From Euryodendron excelsum (taxonomy: Eukaryota; Streptophyta; Magnoliopsida; Ericales; Pentaphylacaceae): a stretch of 64,000 nt of DNA. The first letter of the stretch is position 1; each line of letters opens with the position of its first letter. The stretch lies in the NCBI GenBank assembly GCA_033060915.1, contig CM065381.1, forward strand, positions 49,779,836-49,843,835, in the 5' to 3' direction. The notes beneath the pieces were generated by a model, which was not told the DNA's origin, searched no databases, and saw only the letters and a program-made list of their open reading frames with translations. Both the position numbers and the translations under genes were made by a program. Below are positions 10,368 through 22,528 of the stretch, one piece after another.

Positions 10368-13300
10368 GTGTCGCGCCCAGATTTTTCGCACTCAAGGAAT
10401 ACACACACAAGTAGGAAAAACACTGTACTCTCTCATTAGAACTCACCCTCCTAGAAGAATGAGTGCGACTAGGTTTGAATTGAAAATAGATTTGAATAAA
10501 GGGCTTTTAGAAAATATTTGGAGTCGCCACCTAACTTGATTAAGGTGAGTTAGGTCACCTAAAAACTAAGCATAATCCAAAAACTACACTTAGGGTTTTG
10601 GAAAACGATTTTGAAAATACCTCCTCAAGAGAGGGTTTTTTAAGAAAACAGGTTGTTTGGCAACCTTTGGAAAACATTTAAGCCCTTTTTGAAAAATAAC
10701 TCCATTTTTGGTCTTTGAAATCAGTGATCTAGGTTCGGAGGTTGGTTACGTGTAGGGAAGACGCACTAAGCCATCACCCTACCCCGCCCTTGCGGTACCT
10801 ACAAGTCTATTTACCCTAGATTCACCTATGAGAGTCTTCAACTAACTAATGACCAATCTTATCCACTTTGAAAAACAATGTTTGAAAAGAAACTAACATG
10901 ATGCATGATATGCAAGTGCAAGAAAAGAGACTTGATTTGGAAATAGATTTGAAAAGAAATTGATTTGATTTGAAAAAAAAAAGATAGAAGCTTGAATTTG
11001 GAAAAAAAAAAAAAGGTTTTGGAAATTGAAATTGAAGGTTGAAAATAGAAATAGATCATGAAATTGGAAACTTGAAAAAAATTGTAAGATTGGAGATTGG
11101 AAAGAAATTGTAGAAATAGAATTTTGAAAATGCTGTGGAATTAGAAATTTGAAAAATGTGGTGGAATTGAAAATTTGAAAAAGGTTGTGACCACACCATG
11201 AGGGTTGCCTGCGTATCCTTTTGGAGGAATCAGGTTAGTCGTAGTTCGGACAAGAGTCCGATTGAAAATAGAAGAGTTGATTTGGAAAAGAGTTGGAGTT
11301 GGAATTCGAATTGGAATTGGAAGAATAGGAAATTTGGAATTTGATTGGAAGATTTGAAAAGGTTGGTTTTGAAAGACTTGGTTTAGGAAATCTAGACTTA
11401 GAAACTTAGAAAAGAAATATTGGACTTGACTTGAAAAAATTTTAGAAAAGATTTGACTCGAGTGTTGAACTTGAAAATTTTGGAAAGATTAGATTTAGGA
11501 AATGTTCGAATTAGGAAAGTTTCAAATTAGGAAAGTGTCATTTTAGGAAAGTTTTGTTTTAGGAAAGTTTCACTTTAGGAAAGTTTTGGAATTAGGAAGG
11601 TTTTGTTTTAGGAAAGTTTTGACATAAGAAAGTTTTGGAATTAGGAAGGTTTCGTTTTAGGAAAGTTTTGACTTAGGAAAGTTTTCAAAATAGGAATGTT
11701 TTGAATTTGGAATGTTTTGAAATAGGGAAATTTTGAATTTAGGATGTTTTGAAATAGAGAAGTTTTGAAAGTAAAAAAGTTTTGAGTTTAGAAAGTTTTA
11801 GAATTGGAAAGATTTGAAGTTTAGGAAAAGTTTAGAATTTAAAAAGCTTGGAAGCTTAGAAAGATTTAACTTAAGAAAGTTTTGAATTTTAGAAAGCTTT
11901 AGATTTGGAAAGATTTGAAATTTAGAAAGTTTAAGATTTAGAAAGTTTTAGAATTTGAGTTTTAGAAAATCTTGAGATTAGGAAAGGTTTGAATTTAAGA
12001 AAGAATTGAAAACTTAGATTTGGAAAGTTAAGATTTGAAAAGGAGTAGAATTAGGAAAGGGTTGAATTAGGAAAGATGTGGAAGTTGAGTTTTAAAATTT
12101 TAGGAAAGATTTTATGTTCAAGTTTTGGAAACTTAAGATTTAGGAAAGTAGAAGATTAGGAAGGATTTGAATTAGGAGAGATTTGGATTAGGAAGGGATT
12201 GGATTTTGTTTCTAAAAGAGAAAATTTGATTTTGTTTCAAAAAATGGAGGATTGAATCTAGTTTCCTAAACAGGAAGATTGGATTCGGCTTCTTAAAAGG
12301 AAGATTTGATTTGACAAGAATTTGGAAGAGGAAGTTTTAGAAACTCTAGATTTGGAAAACTATAGTTTTGACGTAGAAAAAAAAAAGGTTTTGGAAATAT
12401 ACATAGTTTTGGTGTAGAAAACAAGAGATTTTGGAAACCTAGGTTTTAAGGCAAGATTGAAATTCATATTTTTTGGAAGAAAAATTAGGGTTTCTTAATT
12501 GTTGGCTCTAAGGCTTAACTTGGACTTTAAGAAAAGGGATTTTTGGAAAGTGAGTTTTTGGAAAGGAGGTTTTGGGAAGGAAATCCTATGAAGGAATTTC
12601 TAGAAGGTGAGTTTTGAAGAGAGTTTTTGGAAAGATTTTTAGAAGGAGATTGTTAGAAAGAGTTTTTAGGAAGAGATTTAGGAAGCGTTTTTAGAAAGCA
12701 GATTTTAAGGAGAGTATTTTGGAAAGGAGTTTAAAAAGGAGTTTTTGAAAAATAGATTTTTGGAGGGAGTTTTTGAAAACAACTTTGGAAAGAAGAGTTT
12801 TTTAGAAAGTATATTGAAAAAGAGGGTTTTAGAAAGAGAAATTTTTGAAAAGAGAGTTTTTTGGAAAGTATAAAAACGTCTCACTTTCTTAAAGCAATTT
12901 TAAGCTTAAGAAGGCTAGAACCACTTTAAGAAAGTGGTTTTGAAAACAACAAGGATTTGAAAATATGGACCATATTGGTCACTTTAAATGTAACACTTTC
13001 CTAAACCAACCTTAGCCATGGAAAAGGTAGAATCACCCTAGGATTGTGATTTTGAAAACAAGTTTTAGAAAATAAGGTTTTGATGCAATTTTGAAAGCAA
13101 GTTTAATGTAAGCTTTGAAAACGAGTTTGAAAACAATTTTTGGAAGAATGCAAGATCATGATATGCACAATGCAAATTTAGGGTCGTGAACATACAAGGT
13201 TAAGACTTCACCACATAATCAAGGAGGCCGAACCCACGTGGTCTCCGGTTAGACTAAAAGAAAGCTCTCGACATGGTGACCCTCCAATAATCTAATCCTA

Positions 13301-13764
13301 CACATGGACCGGGAATCCGCTTGTTTTAAGCATGCAAAGAAAGGGGAGAAGAAGATGGGGGATTAAAATAGAGAAAACCCAAGTGGGTTAGGAGGGAGAA
13401 GAGAGAGGGGGAAGTGCAAAAACTTAAAGAAAAAGCCTACCTTGTCTTGTTTATTTCACTTTGCTTTGTGCGCCTTGCTTTTCTTCGGTTTTCGCTTCAC
13501 TTCAGTCCTGATCATCAAGAACTCTTCTTTGATCTTTGGGAGCATCGAGGTGCAGCACTTCAAGTCTTCAATGGAGGATTGAGGCTAGTGTATAAGTGTA
13601 TAGGAGTGTGTATGAGTGTATAGGAGGCTAGGGTTTGTGTATGGTGGCTAGGGTTTGGAAAACCTAGAGAAGTTAGGGTTTAGGGGGGCTATGAGCTCTA
13701 TATATCGAATATTAGGGTTTTCAGATTGAGTTTGTGGACCTCTTTTACACTGGAAGAAGCTTTA

Positions 13765-13772
13765 TATTTATA
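13765..13772 (-). promoter_or_regulatory. LTR TATA box
   Basis: Plus strand reads tatttata between the gcgcc repeats (13795-13880) and the telobox-rich stretch (13620-13700). Confidence 0.65.
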
Positions 13773-14582
13773 GAGAGAGGAATGTACTGGCGCTTGTTGC
13801 AGTGGCGCCAGGCCAAAAATTACACTAGCGCCATTAAGAGTGGCAGCAGGCCATTTTTTGGCTTAGCGCCACTACTAGTGGTGCTAGCCATTTAGGAAAT
13901 GTTTAAGGTCGGCAAGTAACATATCTTTAGAAGATTTGGGTGCCTGTACTAGTGACTACCATGTAATTTTTAGCCTAGCTTCACTAGAAGTGACTTCGGA
14001 AGGTCCGGGGATGAATTGAAGGGCCCGGGAATGACCTGAAGAGCCGGAAAGGGACAAGAACCCTTAGAATAATGTCTCGGGGACAAAGTACTTGAAAGAT
14101 GATGATGAGATTTGTTAGAAGGGTTGACTGGGCCATTAGGGGCAAAACGGTCAACCGGGTTGGAAAGCTGTCGGGACAGACTCGGAATGTGCCAAAAGGA
14201 GACTCGAGATTTGGAAACATTATTTAGAATGTTCCCAAAGGTTACCGGTTTGATACCCAGAGCCGGTGTGGTTGGAAAAGGCACCGGCCCGGCAGGGGCA
14301 AAATGGTTATTTTGCACCGGGTTTGCCGAAATTGACTCAGAATGATCCGGAAAGATAAAGGAAGGCCAAGAATACTATAAGGAGCATTCCTAAGAGGCTA
14401 CCGGTTTGTTACCCAGAGCCGGTGTAGTTCCCAGGGCACTCGGATGCCTAGGAGCAAAATGGTCATTTAGCTTCAAGTGGGCCTTACGAGCCCGGGAAGC
14501 GACTGGTGAACTAAATTCAAGTTTAGAAGGTAGGTTAGAGTCTAGATATGAGTGTGATGTGTAAAAGTAAGCCTAGTTGGAC

Positions 14583-14855
14583 CAGTGGCACCAACCATTT
14601 AGGAAATATTTAAGGTCAGCAAGCAACGTATCTTTAGAAGATTTGGGCGCCTGTACTAGTGAGTACCATGCAATTTTTAGCCTAGCTTCACTAGGAGTGG
14701 CTCCGGAAGGTCCGGGAAGGATTTGAAGGGGGCCGGGAATGACCCGAAAGGCCCAAAAGGGACAGGAACCCTTAGAATAGAGTCCCAAAGGTAATGAACT
14801 TGAAAAAGGATGTCAGGGTTTGTTGGAAGGGTTGACCAGGCCATTACGGGCAAAC
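14583..14855 (-). repeat. Partial duplicate of the LTR end
   Basis: Repeats the block ccatttaggaaat..ggtcagcaagcaacgtatc of 13885-14140 in the same orientation, with point differences, and is cut off at gggccattacgggcaaac. Confidence 0.8.
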
Positions 14856-15056
14856 TTTTTCATATTTTGGGATGACAGTATCTTCTTTTGAAGATTCCCA
14901 CAAACACAATATCTTCTTGACTAGAGAGGCCTTTGACGCCATAACTTCCTGAAGATCATTAGTTTCATCGTTGCTCATTATATCTTCTTGAAAATCACCC
15001 TTTTCATTGTTGCTCATTATATCTTCTTGGAGATCACCCTTTTCATCATTTCTCAT
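14856..15056 (-). pseudogene. Truncated small ORF with three 13-residue repeats
   Basis: From the ATG at 15056 the frame encodes three tandem 13-residue units (MRNDEKGDLQEDI, MSNNEKGDFQEDI and a third variant). A less repetitive segment with a weak coiled-coil character (ASLVKKILCLWES) follows. The frame runs into the LTR fragment at 14855, so the C-terminus is lost. A counterpart starting MSNEDGDSQED lies at the homologous place in the family B element (about 51130). I do not recognise a function; it lies downstream of gag and is acidic and hydrophilic. Confidence 0.45.
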
Positions 15057-15060
15057 TAAC

Positions 15061-15840
15061 TCCTACTTATGACTTTTTCCTTAACCCAGTATGGGCGGTG
15101 ATCATTTGGTCAGTTTTCTTGGGAAAAGTAACCAGCTCAAGTGGGCTTTGCAAAGGGATTTGTTTGTGTATGGTAGAAGAAATGAGGGCCTTTCATCACT
15201 TCAAGTAAAATTGCTTAGTCCATAAAGTCTTTATACAAAATTTAGACAATGTTTCTAAAAACAAAATAGTGTGTTTTTTTACCCAAGTGTGGGGGATGGT
15301 TATAGGTTTGAGGATATCTGAAAAGAGATCACTGACGGCTCTAGTGGGCTGAGCAAAGGATAGTGTTTATTTGGGATAAACAGAACAATGGCTCTTCATC
15401 ATTTTGAGTACTCAGCTGCCCATTGCTTAGCCAGGATATCATGCAAGTGTCACCTCTTCAATGAACTCTGCACTTCTCTATTGAGACTGTCTTCCTCCTA
15501 TCTCTCATTCTCTCTCTGTCTTTTGAAGGTTTTAACCCCTTTTAAATGGGTTGTCCATGCTATCCTACCCTTCAAGTCAAGTCATTACTGAATGGGAAAG
15601 AATCCTTAAATGCAACAATTGTCCATAAGAGTATGAGACAAAGGGGATAAACTGGAAACTACCCATTTTCATTTAGAAATATTATTACATAGCATGCAAT
15701 GTTTATTTAAGGAAGATATGCGAGAAATAGAGAGATGAAAAGAAAATAAATGAATTTTGTGAAAACTTCCCTTTTTATTGCACTTTGGAATAAGCCCTCC
15801 AGAGAGGTCCCAGAATCACACCAATTTCTTCTATGCTTCA
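15061..15840 (-). other. Conserved post-gag spacer shared by families A and B
   Basis: The segment can be matched along its length with 51120-51960: the cttaacccagt..tgggc block, the caagtgggctttgcaa block, the gtccat..aagtctttttacaaaatttagac block, and the region of the shared short frame at 15388. In element sense it carries stops in all frames. It may be the scar of a pol deletion or a functional non-coding region. Confidence 0.6.
15388..15591 (+). other. Short frame conserved with 51504-51728, antisense to the element
   Basis: 67 codons starting MALHHFEYSAAHCLARIS. The family B copy keeps an open frame starting MMASLHFGSSTIHCLARIS with clearly similar residues to the shared ...SSHY/PSHY end. 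On the element-sense strand the same DNA encodes a charged coiled-coil-like stretch (RENERQEEDSLNREVQ), but with a stop (KR then TGA) at the identical position in both copies. Whether either strand is translated is unknown. Confidence 0.35.
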
Positions 15841-15856
15841 TCGCGTGGTTCCTCCC

Positions 15857-17223
15857 CTAGGTGACGATGACTCCAACGTTGATCAAATCTTGTATCTTGT
15901 GCTTCAGGAAGAGACAATACTCAGTGTCATGCCCCTGTCTTCCATAATAGTACTCACAAACAAGGGTCAGGTTGAAAGTAAGGGGTAAAAGATTTGGCAA
16001 CGGTGGAGCAAGTATGGGGGTCAGAAGTTTGGCTTGTAAAAGGTCATGATAAGCTTTTGTTTGGGTGCAAGTTAGGGGGAAAAGGCACGAGGTTGGTGGG
16101 CCTTCTTGTTGAGGTTAAGATGTTGTTGGGCTATGATGGGCCCAGGAGTAGGTGCTTGAGTAACCACAGGGGTCTGAGATTGGTATTGGGGGTGACATTG
16201 CGATAGTTGAGCGGGCAAGATAGCAGACACTTCTCCATCCTTCCAGCCCATTTTCGATGTTGTGGGCACCTTCCTTACTAAGCTTGCAGAAACTTCTTCA
16301 GTTTTAATATAGGGGTTAATGATTCTTCCGGTTTTTAGGCCGTTCTTTATCATCTCCCCTTGCACGATAACCTCATAAAAGTTTCTCCCAACACTCGTGC
16401 AGAGCTTTTCGTAATATATGCCTAAGAAGGTATGTACGAACAGTTGAACATATTCCTTATCTTCCAAAGGGAGATTGACTTGTGCTGCTACTTCTCTCCA
16501 TCTATAGGCATAACTTTTGAAGCTTTCTTTCTGTCCTTTACTCATTTTCATCAAGAACCAACGATCAGAAGTGAGGTCTATGTTGTGGCGATATTGGGCT
16601 TTAAATGCGTTGACCAACTCAATCCAGGTGGTGATCCTCCTTAGGTCTAGACGGGCGAACCATTGCAAAGCAGACCCAGTGAGACTATATTAGACCAGTT
16701 GCATGAGGAGCTTCAAATAATTGCCATAACCACTCAGTGCCCTGGCACACAGGCGAAGATGAGCAATAGGGTCACCAGTGTCGTCATACTTCTGGAAGTC
16801 GGGCATTTTGAACTTAACAGGTCTCGGGTGATATGGAAAGAAGTAGAGCTAGTCATAGGAACTAGACCTATGACTGTCATGGCCATGGAGACTTCGCAGT
16901 GAATCCTCTAGGCCTTGGATTTTCAAACTGAGAGGTTCTAGGGGGGCCTTCTTCACGGCAGGTGATGGCAATATGGTTTCCTCATCTTCAGTGCTGATCC
17001 CTTTGGCATTTTCCTTATTCCTCCCAGCATTGTCAAACTGAAGCACGATCCTTGGATTAGCGGGTTCGGGATCCTTTGACGAAGTCATGGATGATGATGG
17101 GGGTGTAGCAGTATCCTTTATAGCCATAGTTTGAATGAGTTTGAGCATCTCATCCATCTTGGTCCTCATTTCGTTGACCTCTTCTCGAGAAACTTGAGAC
17201 AATTCTTCAGGGTTATCAGCCAT
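15857..17223 (-). pseudogene. gag: Tat-type gag, degenerate
   Basis: The start is taken at the ATG at 17223 (MADNPEELSQVSREEVNEM), giving an N-terminal region with a possible coiled coil. The frame continues through PRPVKFKMPDFQKYDDTGDP, then SLTGSALQWFARLD and FYEVIVQGEMIKNGLKTGRI, the core motifs of the retrotransposon gag domain as found in Tat elements. Two in-frame stops interrupt it: TAG at 16849-16851 and TAA at 16690-16692. The frame ends at TAA 16072-16074. A +1/-1 shift then leads to the knuckle CEYYYGRQGHDTEYC (C at 15958) and KHKIQDLINVG, ending at TAG 15857-15859. An intact gag would build the cytoplasmic particle; this copy is dead but nearly complete. Confidence 0.85.
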
Positions 17224-18770
17224 CAGTGATGCTCTTTTCCGGATGATAATGGGATCCCTAGGTGGATATTGCCCCCTCTTGGGAGCAATGTTGACTCAGT
17301 GCAGGGTGATCTCTATAAATGAAGAAGAAAGAGACAAAAAACAATAACACAAATTGCAAGTTAGTTTTTAGTTTTTAGAGAGCTCTATGCAATGCATGTC
17401 CTAGGGTATCCCTATTTGAGAGGGAAACTAAGCATGATGTATTAGCTCACTTCTTTGAGATGTAGGATTTGCCCCTGTATGTAGATACTTTACCATCAGA
17501 TGGGGAACTTCATCCATTCATATATTCATCCATCCATTTGTTCGAGGAAAATAGAGAAATACATTTTAACTTTGGGTTTATGATACAAAAGAATTGAAAT
17601 ACATTTTAATAAGAAGAGGGGGAACATTTTCCTTTGGACTTTCACCTATCTAAATTTACAAAAGGAATCCTAAACTACTCTTGAGTCTTCGAATTTGCCT
17701 TCTTTGGATTTGGTATCAAGGAGGTCACTGAGAGACCTTGTTGATCGATTGCATTTTGTCTCCTTGATAACCCTATCTTCGTGAGCATAGAGGGATTGGG
17801 GCCCCTCTTATAGAATGAATTAATGTGCATGTCATGAGTACTTAGGGTTACGTGGAAATCCTTAGGGCTTGGGTAGGTTTAATGCACGAGAGAGTGAACT
17901 AGATGTCACTCTCTTTGAGTTGATCATATACATGAGAATGCAGTGACTTGAGTTACTTGAAACTCTCGTCTTGACATGGAATATGGAATGTATAAAAATG
18001 GATGCAAAGAGTATAAGGAAAGAAAGTGCAATGGTAAAGTAAACGTGTAGGCATGAGCAGTTAGACAGGCATTATAACAATAAGAGTACAGTCATTATAA
18101 CAACAAGAATAAACAGGTATAAATAAAAGTAAGAGCAGTCGCCCTTTCCTCCATGGTATTAAAAACGGTGCGCGTGTCTTAAATCCAGCAGAGGTTCGGC
18201 TATGCAAGGTGTCTATATGAGCATGAGGTTAAGGGTTCACTAATGCATCCTAAAAAGGCTTGGTCCCCGGATCTTCAAACCTAAGCTCACTCCCCTAGGT
18301 GGTGCCATGATTGGTTGGTGATCCGAGCGGGGGAACCATCAAGAGGCCGTAGGTGAAGAAACTGACACAGCATCTTGCCCACAACCAATATACCGTTCCC
18401 CCTATCTAACTAGAAGGGTCATATCAGGGTAAACATGCAAGTATGCAATATGCAAGTGCACGTGCAGTGTGTGTGATTTTTGAAAGCGGAGGAAAGAGCC
18501 CAACAACTCCCATCCATCCTGTTCATCACATTCATGCATGGCAGTTAATGAAATTTGAACAAAAAGCATACCTACAAAACAAAGATGCAAGAGTTAGTAT
18601 GTGGATGGCAAACTTAATACAAGATAATATGAACAAATGTATGTTTTTTTAAAAGCAATTTTTAAAAATTTGGTTTTGAAAAGTTAAAGTGAATAAGATT
18701 GAACAAGTTAATTGAAGACTCTACATGGGTGAAGGGTAAAGAGACATGACTATGGCGTAACCCTCTAAGT
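17224..18770 (-). other. 5' leader of the minus-strand family A element
   Basis: No coding frame. Homologous blocks recur in the family B leader at 53050-54595: the catgtcctagg..actaagcatgatgt block, the cgccctttcctcc block and the ggttaagggttcactaatgc block. Conservation between families whose LTRs differ suggests a packaging or translation role, which is inference. Confidence 0.65.
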
Positions 18771-18789
18771 GTCCCCAGTGGAGTGACCA
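18771..18789 (-). other. Primer binding site, Arg-tRNA type
   Basis: Minus strand reads tggtcactccactggggac, two bases from the LTR end. With the family B copy (tagcgactccactggggac) it implies the consensus TGGCGACTCCACTGGGGAC, as in Ogre-type elements, whose PBS is reported to match tRNA-Arg (from memory). Confidence 0.75.
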
Positions 18790-21555
18790 GCTGTCGCGCC
18801 CAGATTTTTCGCACTCGAGGAGTACACACACAAGCGGGAAAAACACTATACTCGCTCGTTAGAACTCATCCTCCTAGAAGAATGAGTGCGACTAGGTTTG
18901 AATTGAAAATTGATTTGAATATAGGGTTTTTCAAAAACATTTGTAGTCGTCGCCCCCTAACTTGATTAAGGTGAGTTAGGCCACCTAAAAACTAAGCACA
19001 ATTTGAGGATCACACTTAGGGTTTTTGAAAACGATTTGGAAAATATCTCTCCAAGATAGGGTTTTTAAGAAAACAGGTTGTTTGGCAACCTTTAGAAAAT
19101 AATTAAACCCTTTTTTGAAAATAAACTCCATTTTGGTCTTTCAAAAATAGCGATTCTAGTTCCGGAGGTTGGTTACGTGTAGGGAAGACGCACTAAGCCA
19201 TCACCCTACCCCGCCCTTATGGTACCTACATGTCTATTCACCCTAGATTCACCTATGAGAGTCTTCAACTAACAGATGTCCAATCCTATTCACTTTAGAA
19301 AATAATTTTAAAAAGAATGATGCATGATATGCAATTGCAAGAGAGTGAGTTGGAAAATAGATTTAGAAATAGATTTGAAAAGAAATTGATTTGATTTAAA
19401 AAGAAATTTGAAAAGATAGATTTGAAATTCAGAAGAAAGTTTTAGAAACTGGAAATAGAGATTTAGAAATGGAAATTTGGAATTGGAAGTTAGAAAAAAA
19501 GTTGTGACTACACCCATAAGGGTTGCCTACGTATCCTTTCTGAGGAATCAGGTCAGTCGTAGTTCGGACAAGAATCAGATAGAAAATAAAAGATTTTGAT
19601 TGGAAAGAGAAATTGAGTTGGAATTCGAATTGGAAGATTAAGAAATCAGGATTGAACTTAGACCTAGAATTGAACTTGAAAAAGGATTTAATCCTTGGAA
19701 GAGAACTTGGACTAAATTTAGAAAGATAGAGTTTTGGGAAACCTAGACTTAGGAAGATAGGAATTGGACTTGAGATTAAGAAAGATTTGACTCAAATGTT
19801 GGACTTGGAAGATTAGGAAAGTTGAAATTAGGAAAGGTTCGAGTTAGGAAAGTTTCATTTTAGGAAAGTTTTGGTTTAGGAAAGATTTCGATTAAGGAAA
19901 GTTTCAATTTAGGAAATATTTCGAATTAGAAAGTTTCCGTTTTAACAAAGTTTTGACATAGGAAAGTTTTGAATTTGGAATGTTTTGAAATAGGGAAGTT
20001 TTGAAAGTTGGAAAGTTTAGAATTTAGAAAGTGTTTGAGTTTTAGAAATTTTTGAAGGTAGGAAAGGTTTGTGTTTAAGAAAGATTTGAAAATTTAGATT
20101 TGGGTTTGGAAGGATTGAGATTCCTATTTCCTAGAACAAAGGATTGCATTTTGTTTCTAAAAAAAGATGTTTTGATTTTGTTTCCAAAAACGGAGGATAG
20201 GATCCAGTTTCCTAAATGGAAGATTAGATTTGGTTTCCTAAAGGGGAAGATTGGATTTGGTTTCCTAAAGGAGAGATTAGATTTGGCGTGGAAGTATTAG
20301 AAACCCTAGATTTGAAAGACTATATTTTTTATGTAGAAAATAGGTTTTGGAAACCTATGGATTAGATGTAAAAATGGAGATTTTGGAAACCTAAGTTTTA
20401 AGGCAATATTGAAAATCATGTTTTTGGGAAGAAAAATTAGGATTTCCTAATTGTGGGTTCTAGGACTTGACTTGGGCTCTAAGGAAGAAGATCTTGGAAA
20501 AGTGAGTTTTTAGAAAGGGAGATTTTTGGAAGGAAATCCTAAAGACGAATTTTTAGAAAGCAAATTTTTAGGAGAGCATTTAGGGAGTGTTTCTTAGAAA
20601 GAGTTTTTCTGGGAAGGAAACCTATGGAGCGCTTTTAGAAAGTGAATTTCAAGGAAAGTGTTGTTGGAAAGGAGTTTGAAAAAAAGTTTTTAAAAAATAG
20701 ATTTTTTGAGGGAGTTTTTTAAAACAATTTTGGAATGGAGATTGAAAAGACTTTTTAGAAAGTATGTTGGAAAAGCGATTTTTAGGAGGAGATTTTTGAG
20801 GAGAGAATTTTTAGAAAGTATATAAAATATCTCACTTTCCTAAAGCGATTCTAACCAGAAGAAGGTTAGAACCACTTTAAGATAATGGTTTTGAAAACAA
20901 CAATGTTTTGAAAATATGGACCATATTGGTCACTTTAAATGTAACACTTTCCTAAAGCAACCCTAGCCATGGAATGGCTAGAATCACCTTAGGATTGTGA
21001 TTTTAAAAACAAGTTTTGAAAAAGAAATTTTGAAGTAAGTTTTAAAACGATGTTAATGTAAGTTTTGAAAACGGATTTTGGAAGAATGCAAGATCATGAC
21101 GTGCACAATGCAAGTTGGGGTCGTGAACATTCAAGGTTAAAGGCTTCACCATATAATCAAGGGGGTCGAACCCACGTGGTCTCCGGTTAGACTAAAAGAA
21201 AGCCCCCGACACAGTGACCCTCTAATAGCCTAATCCTACACATGGACCAGAAAGTCCCTTGTTTCAAGCATGCAAGAAAGGGAGGCAAAAAGATGGGGAT
21301 TAAAATAGAAGAAAACTCAAGTGGATTCAAAGAGAGAAGAGAGGGGGAAGATGCATAAACTTAAATAGAAAGCCTACCTTGTGTCTTGTTTATTTTGCTT
21401 TGCTTTGCGTGCTTTGTTTCTCTTGCTTTGCTTCGGTCTTCGCTTCAGTCTTCGTCTTGATCTTTGAAAGCTTCAATTTGTAGCACTTTAAGTCTTCAAT
21501 GGAGGCTTTGGAGGCCAGTGTATGAGCATATGAGAGTGTATGAGTGTATGGGAGG

Positions 21556-21585
21556 CTAGGGTTTGTGTATGGAGGCTAGGGTTTG
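21556..21585 (-). promoter_or_regulatory. Telobox-like motifs downstream of the TATA box
   Basis: Two copies of ctagggttt (AAACCCTAG on the element strand) at 21556-21564 and 21577-21585. Similar motifs occur at 3196-3204, 13629-13680 and 43270-43330. Teloboxes are known in plant genes near transcription starts; a role here is inference. Confidence 0.45.
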
Positions 21586-21692
21586 GAGAACCTAAAGAAG
21601 CTAAGGTTTAGGGAGGCTACAAGCTCTATATATCAAAGAGTAGGTTTTTTGGACTGAGTTTGCAGACCCCTTTCATGCTAGAGGAGGCTCTG

Positions 21693-21700
21693 TATTTATA
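21693..21700 (-). promoter_or_regulatory. LTR TATA box
   Basis: Plus strand tatttata (TATAAATA in element sense), between the GGCGCC repeats (21726-21812) and the telobox motifs. Confidence 0.7.
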
Positions 21701-22528
21701 GGCAGAGGAATGCACTGGTGCCTGTTACAGTGGCGTCAGGCTAAAATTTACACTGGCGCCACTAGGAGTGGTGCCAGGCCATTTTTTGGCTTAGCGCCAC
21801 TACTAGTTGCGCCAGCCATTTAAGAAATGTTTAAGGTTGGCAAGCAACATATCTTTAGAAGATTTGGGTGCCTGTACTAGTGACTACCATGCAATTTTTA
21901 GCCTGGCTTCACTAGGAGTGCCTCTGGAAGGTCCGGGAATGACCAGGAAGGCTGGAAAGGGACAGAAACCCTTAGAATAGAATCCCGAAGGTAATGGACT
22001 TGAAAAAGGATGTCAGAGTTTGTTGGAAGGTTTGATCGGGCCATTAGGGGCAAAACGGTCAACTGGATCGAAAAACTACCGGGATGGACTCGGAATGTCC
22101 CGAAAGAAGACTTGAGGTCTAGAAACATTACTTAAAATGTCCCAGGAGGCTACCAGTTTGATACCCAGAGCCAGTGTGGTTAGAAGAGGCAACCGACCCA
22201 CTAGGGGCAAAACAGTTATTTTGCACCGGGTTTACCGAAACTAACTCAGAATGATCTAGGAACGTATCGGAAGGTCGGGAATACTATAAGAAGCATTCCC
22301 AGAAGGTTACCGGTTTGATACCCAGAGCTGGTGTGGTTCTCGGGGTTTTCGGATACCTAGGGCCAAAATAGTCATTTAGCTTCAAGTGGGCCTTACATAC
22401 CCGGGAAGCAACTGGAGAACTAAATTGGAGTTTAGAAGTCAGGCTACAGTATGAATATGCATGTGATGTGTGAACGTGAGTCCAGTCGGGCCAAAGATTG
22501 CCGAGCGAGCAAAAATAAGGTGCTTACA

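Larger units (their letters stand above)
7330..10368 (-). mobile_element. Family A LTR, reverse, truncated (left terminal LTR of the insertion)
   Basis: On the plus strand it starts tttcgtgcccagatttttt, a decayed form of the TGTCGCGCCC terminus at 18792. It parallels the intact LTR through the purine tract (8100-9400), telobox region, TATA box and GGCGCC repeats, and stops at gcgccactag. About 700 bp of the LTR 5' end are missing. The next base starts another LTR. Confidence 0.85.
10369..14855 (-). mobile_element. Family A LTR, reverse, with internally duplicated end
   Basis: Starts with the intact terminus TGTCGCGCCC. It runs through the purine tract, telobox region (13620-13700), TATA box (13765-13772) and gcgcc repeats, and reaches sequence about 35 bp short of the LTR start (compare 14550-14580 with 22450-22490). 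It then jumps back: 14583-14855 repeats 13885-14140. The second piece breaks at 14855 into internal sequence, so the LTR 5' terminus and PPT are lost. Confidence 0.8.
14856..18791 (-). mobile_element. Internal region of the minus-strand family A element
   Basis: Read from the PBS leftwards: 1.5-kb leader, gag remnant (17223-15857), a conserved spacer, and the start of a further small frame (15056). The truncated LTR fragment begins at 14855. The leader and spacer are recognisably homologous to those of the family B element at 51100-54616. There is no protease, reverse transcriptase or integrase. Confidence 0.8.
18792..22528 (-). mobile_element. Complete family A LTR, reverse (5' LTR of the insertion)
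   Basis: 3737 bp bounded by TGTCGCGCCC (plus strand) and tgcttaca, that is TGTAAGCA...GGGCGCGACA in element sense. The PBS abuts it on the left and the target duplication ATGGT on the right. In element order it has a U3 with alternating 'ccggtttgatacccagagc' and 'aggggcaaaacggtca' blocks, GGCGCC repeats, a TATA box, telobox cluster and purine tract. It is the best reference LTR for the family in this window. Confidence 0.9.

Noticed and set aside
13970..14345. Overlapping frames on both strands in the LTR (115 and 77 codons)
   Set aside because: GC-richer U3 sequence with fewer stops; it does not stay open in the other LTR copies and shows no domain.
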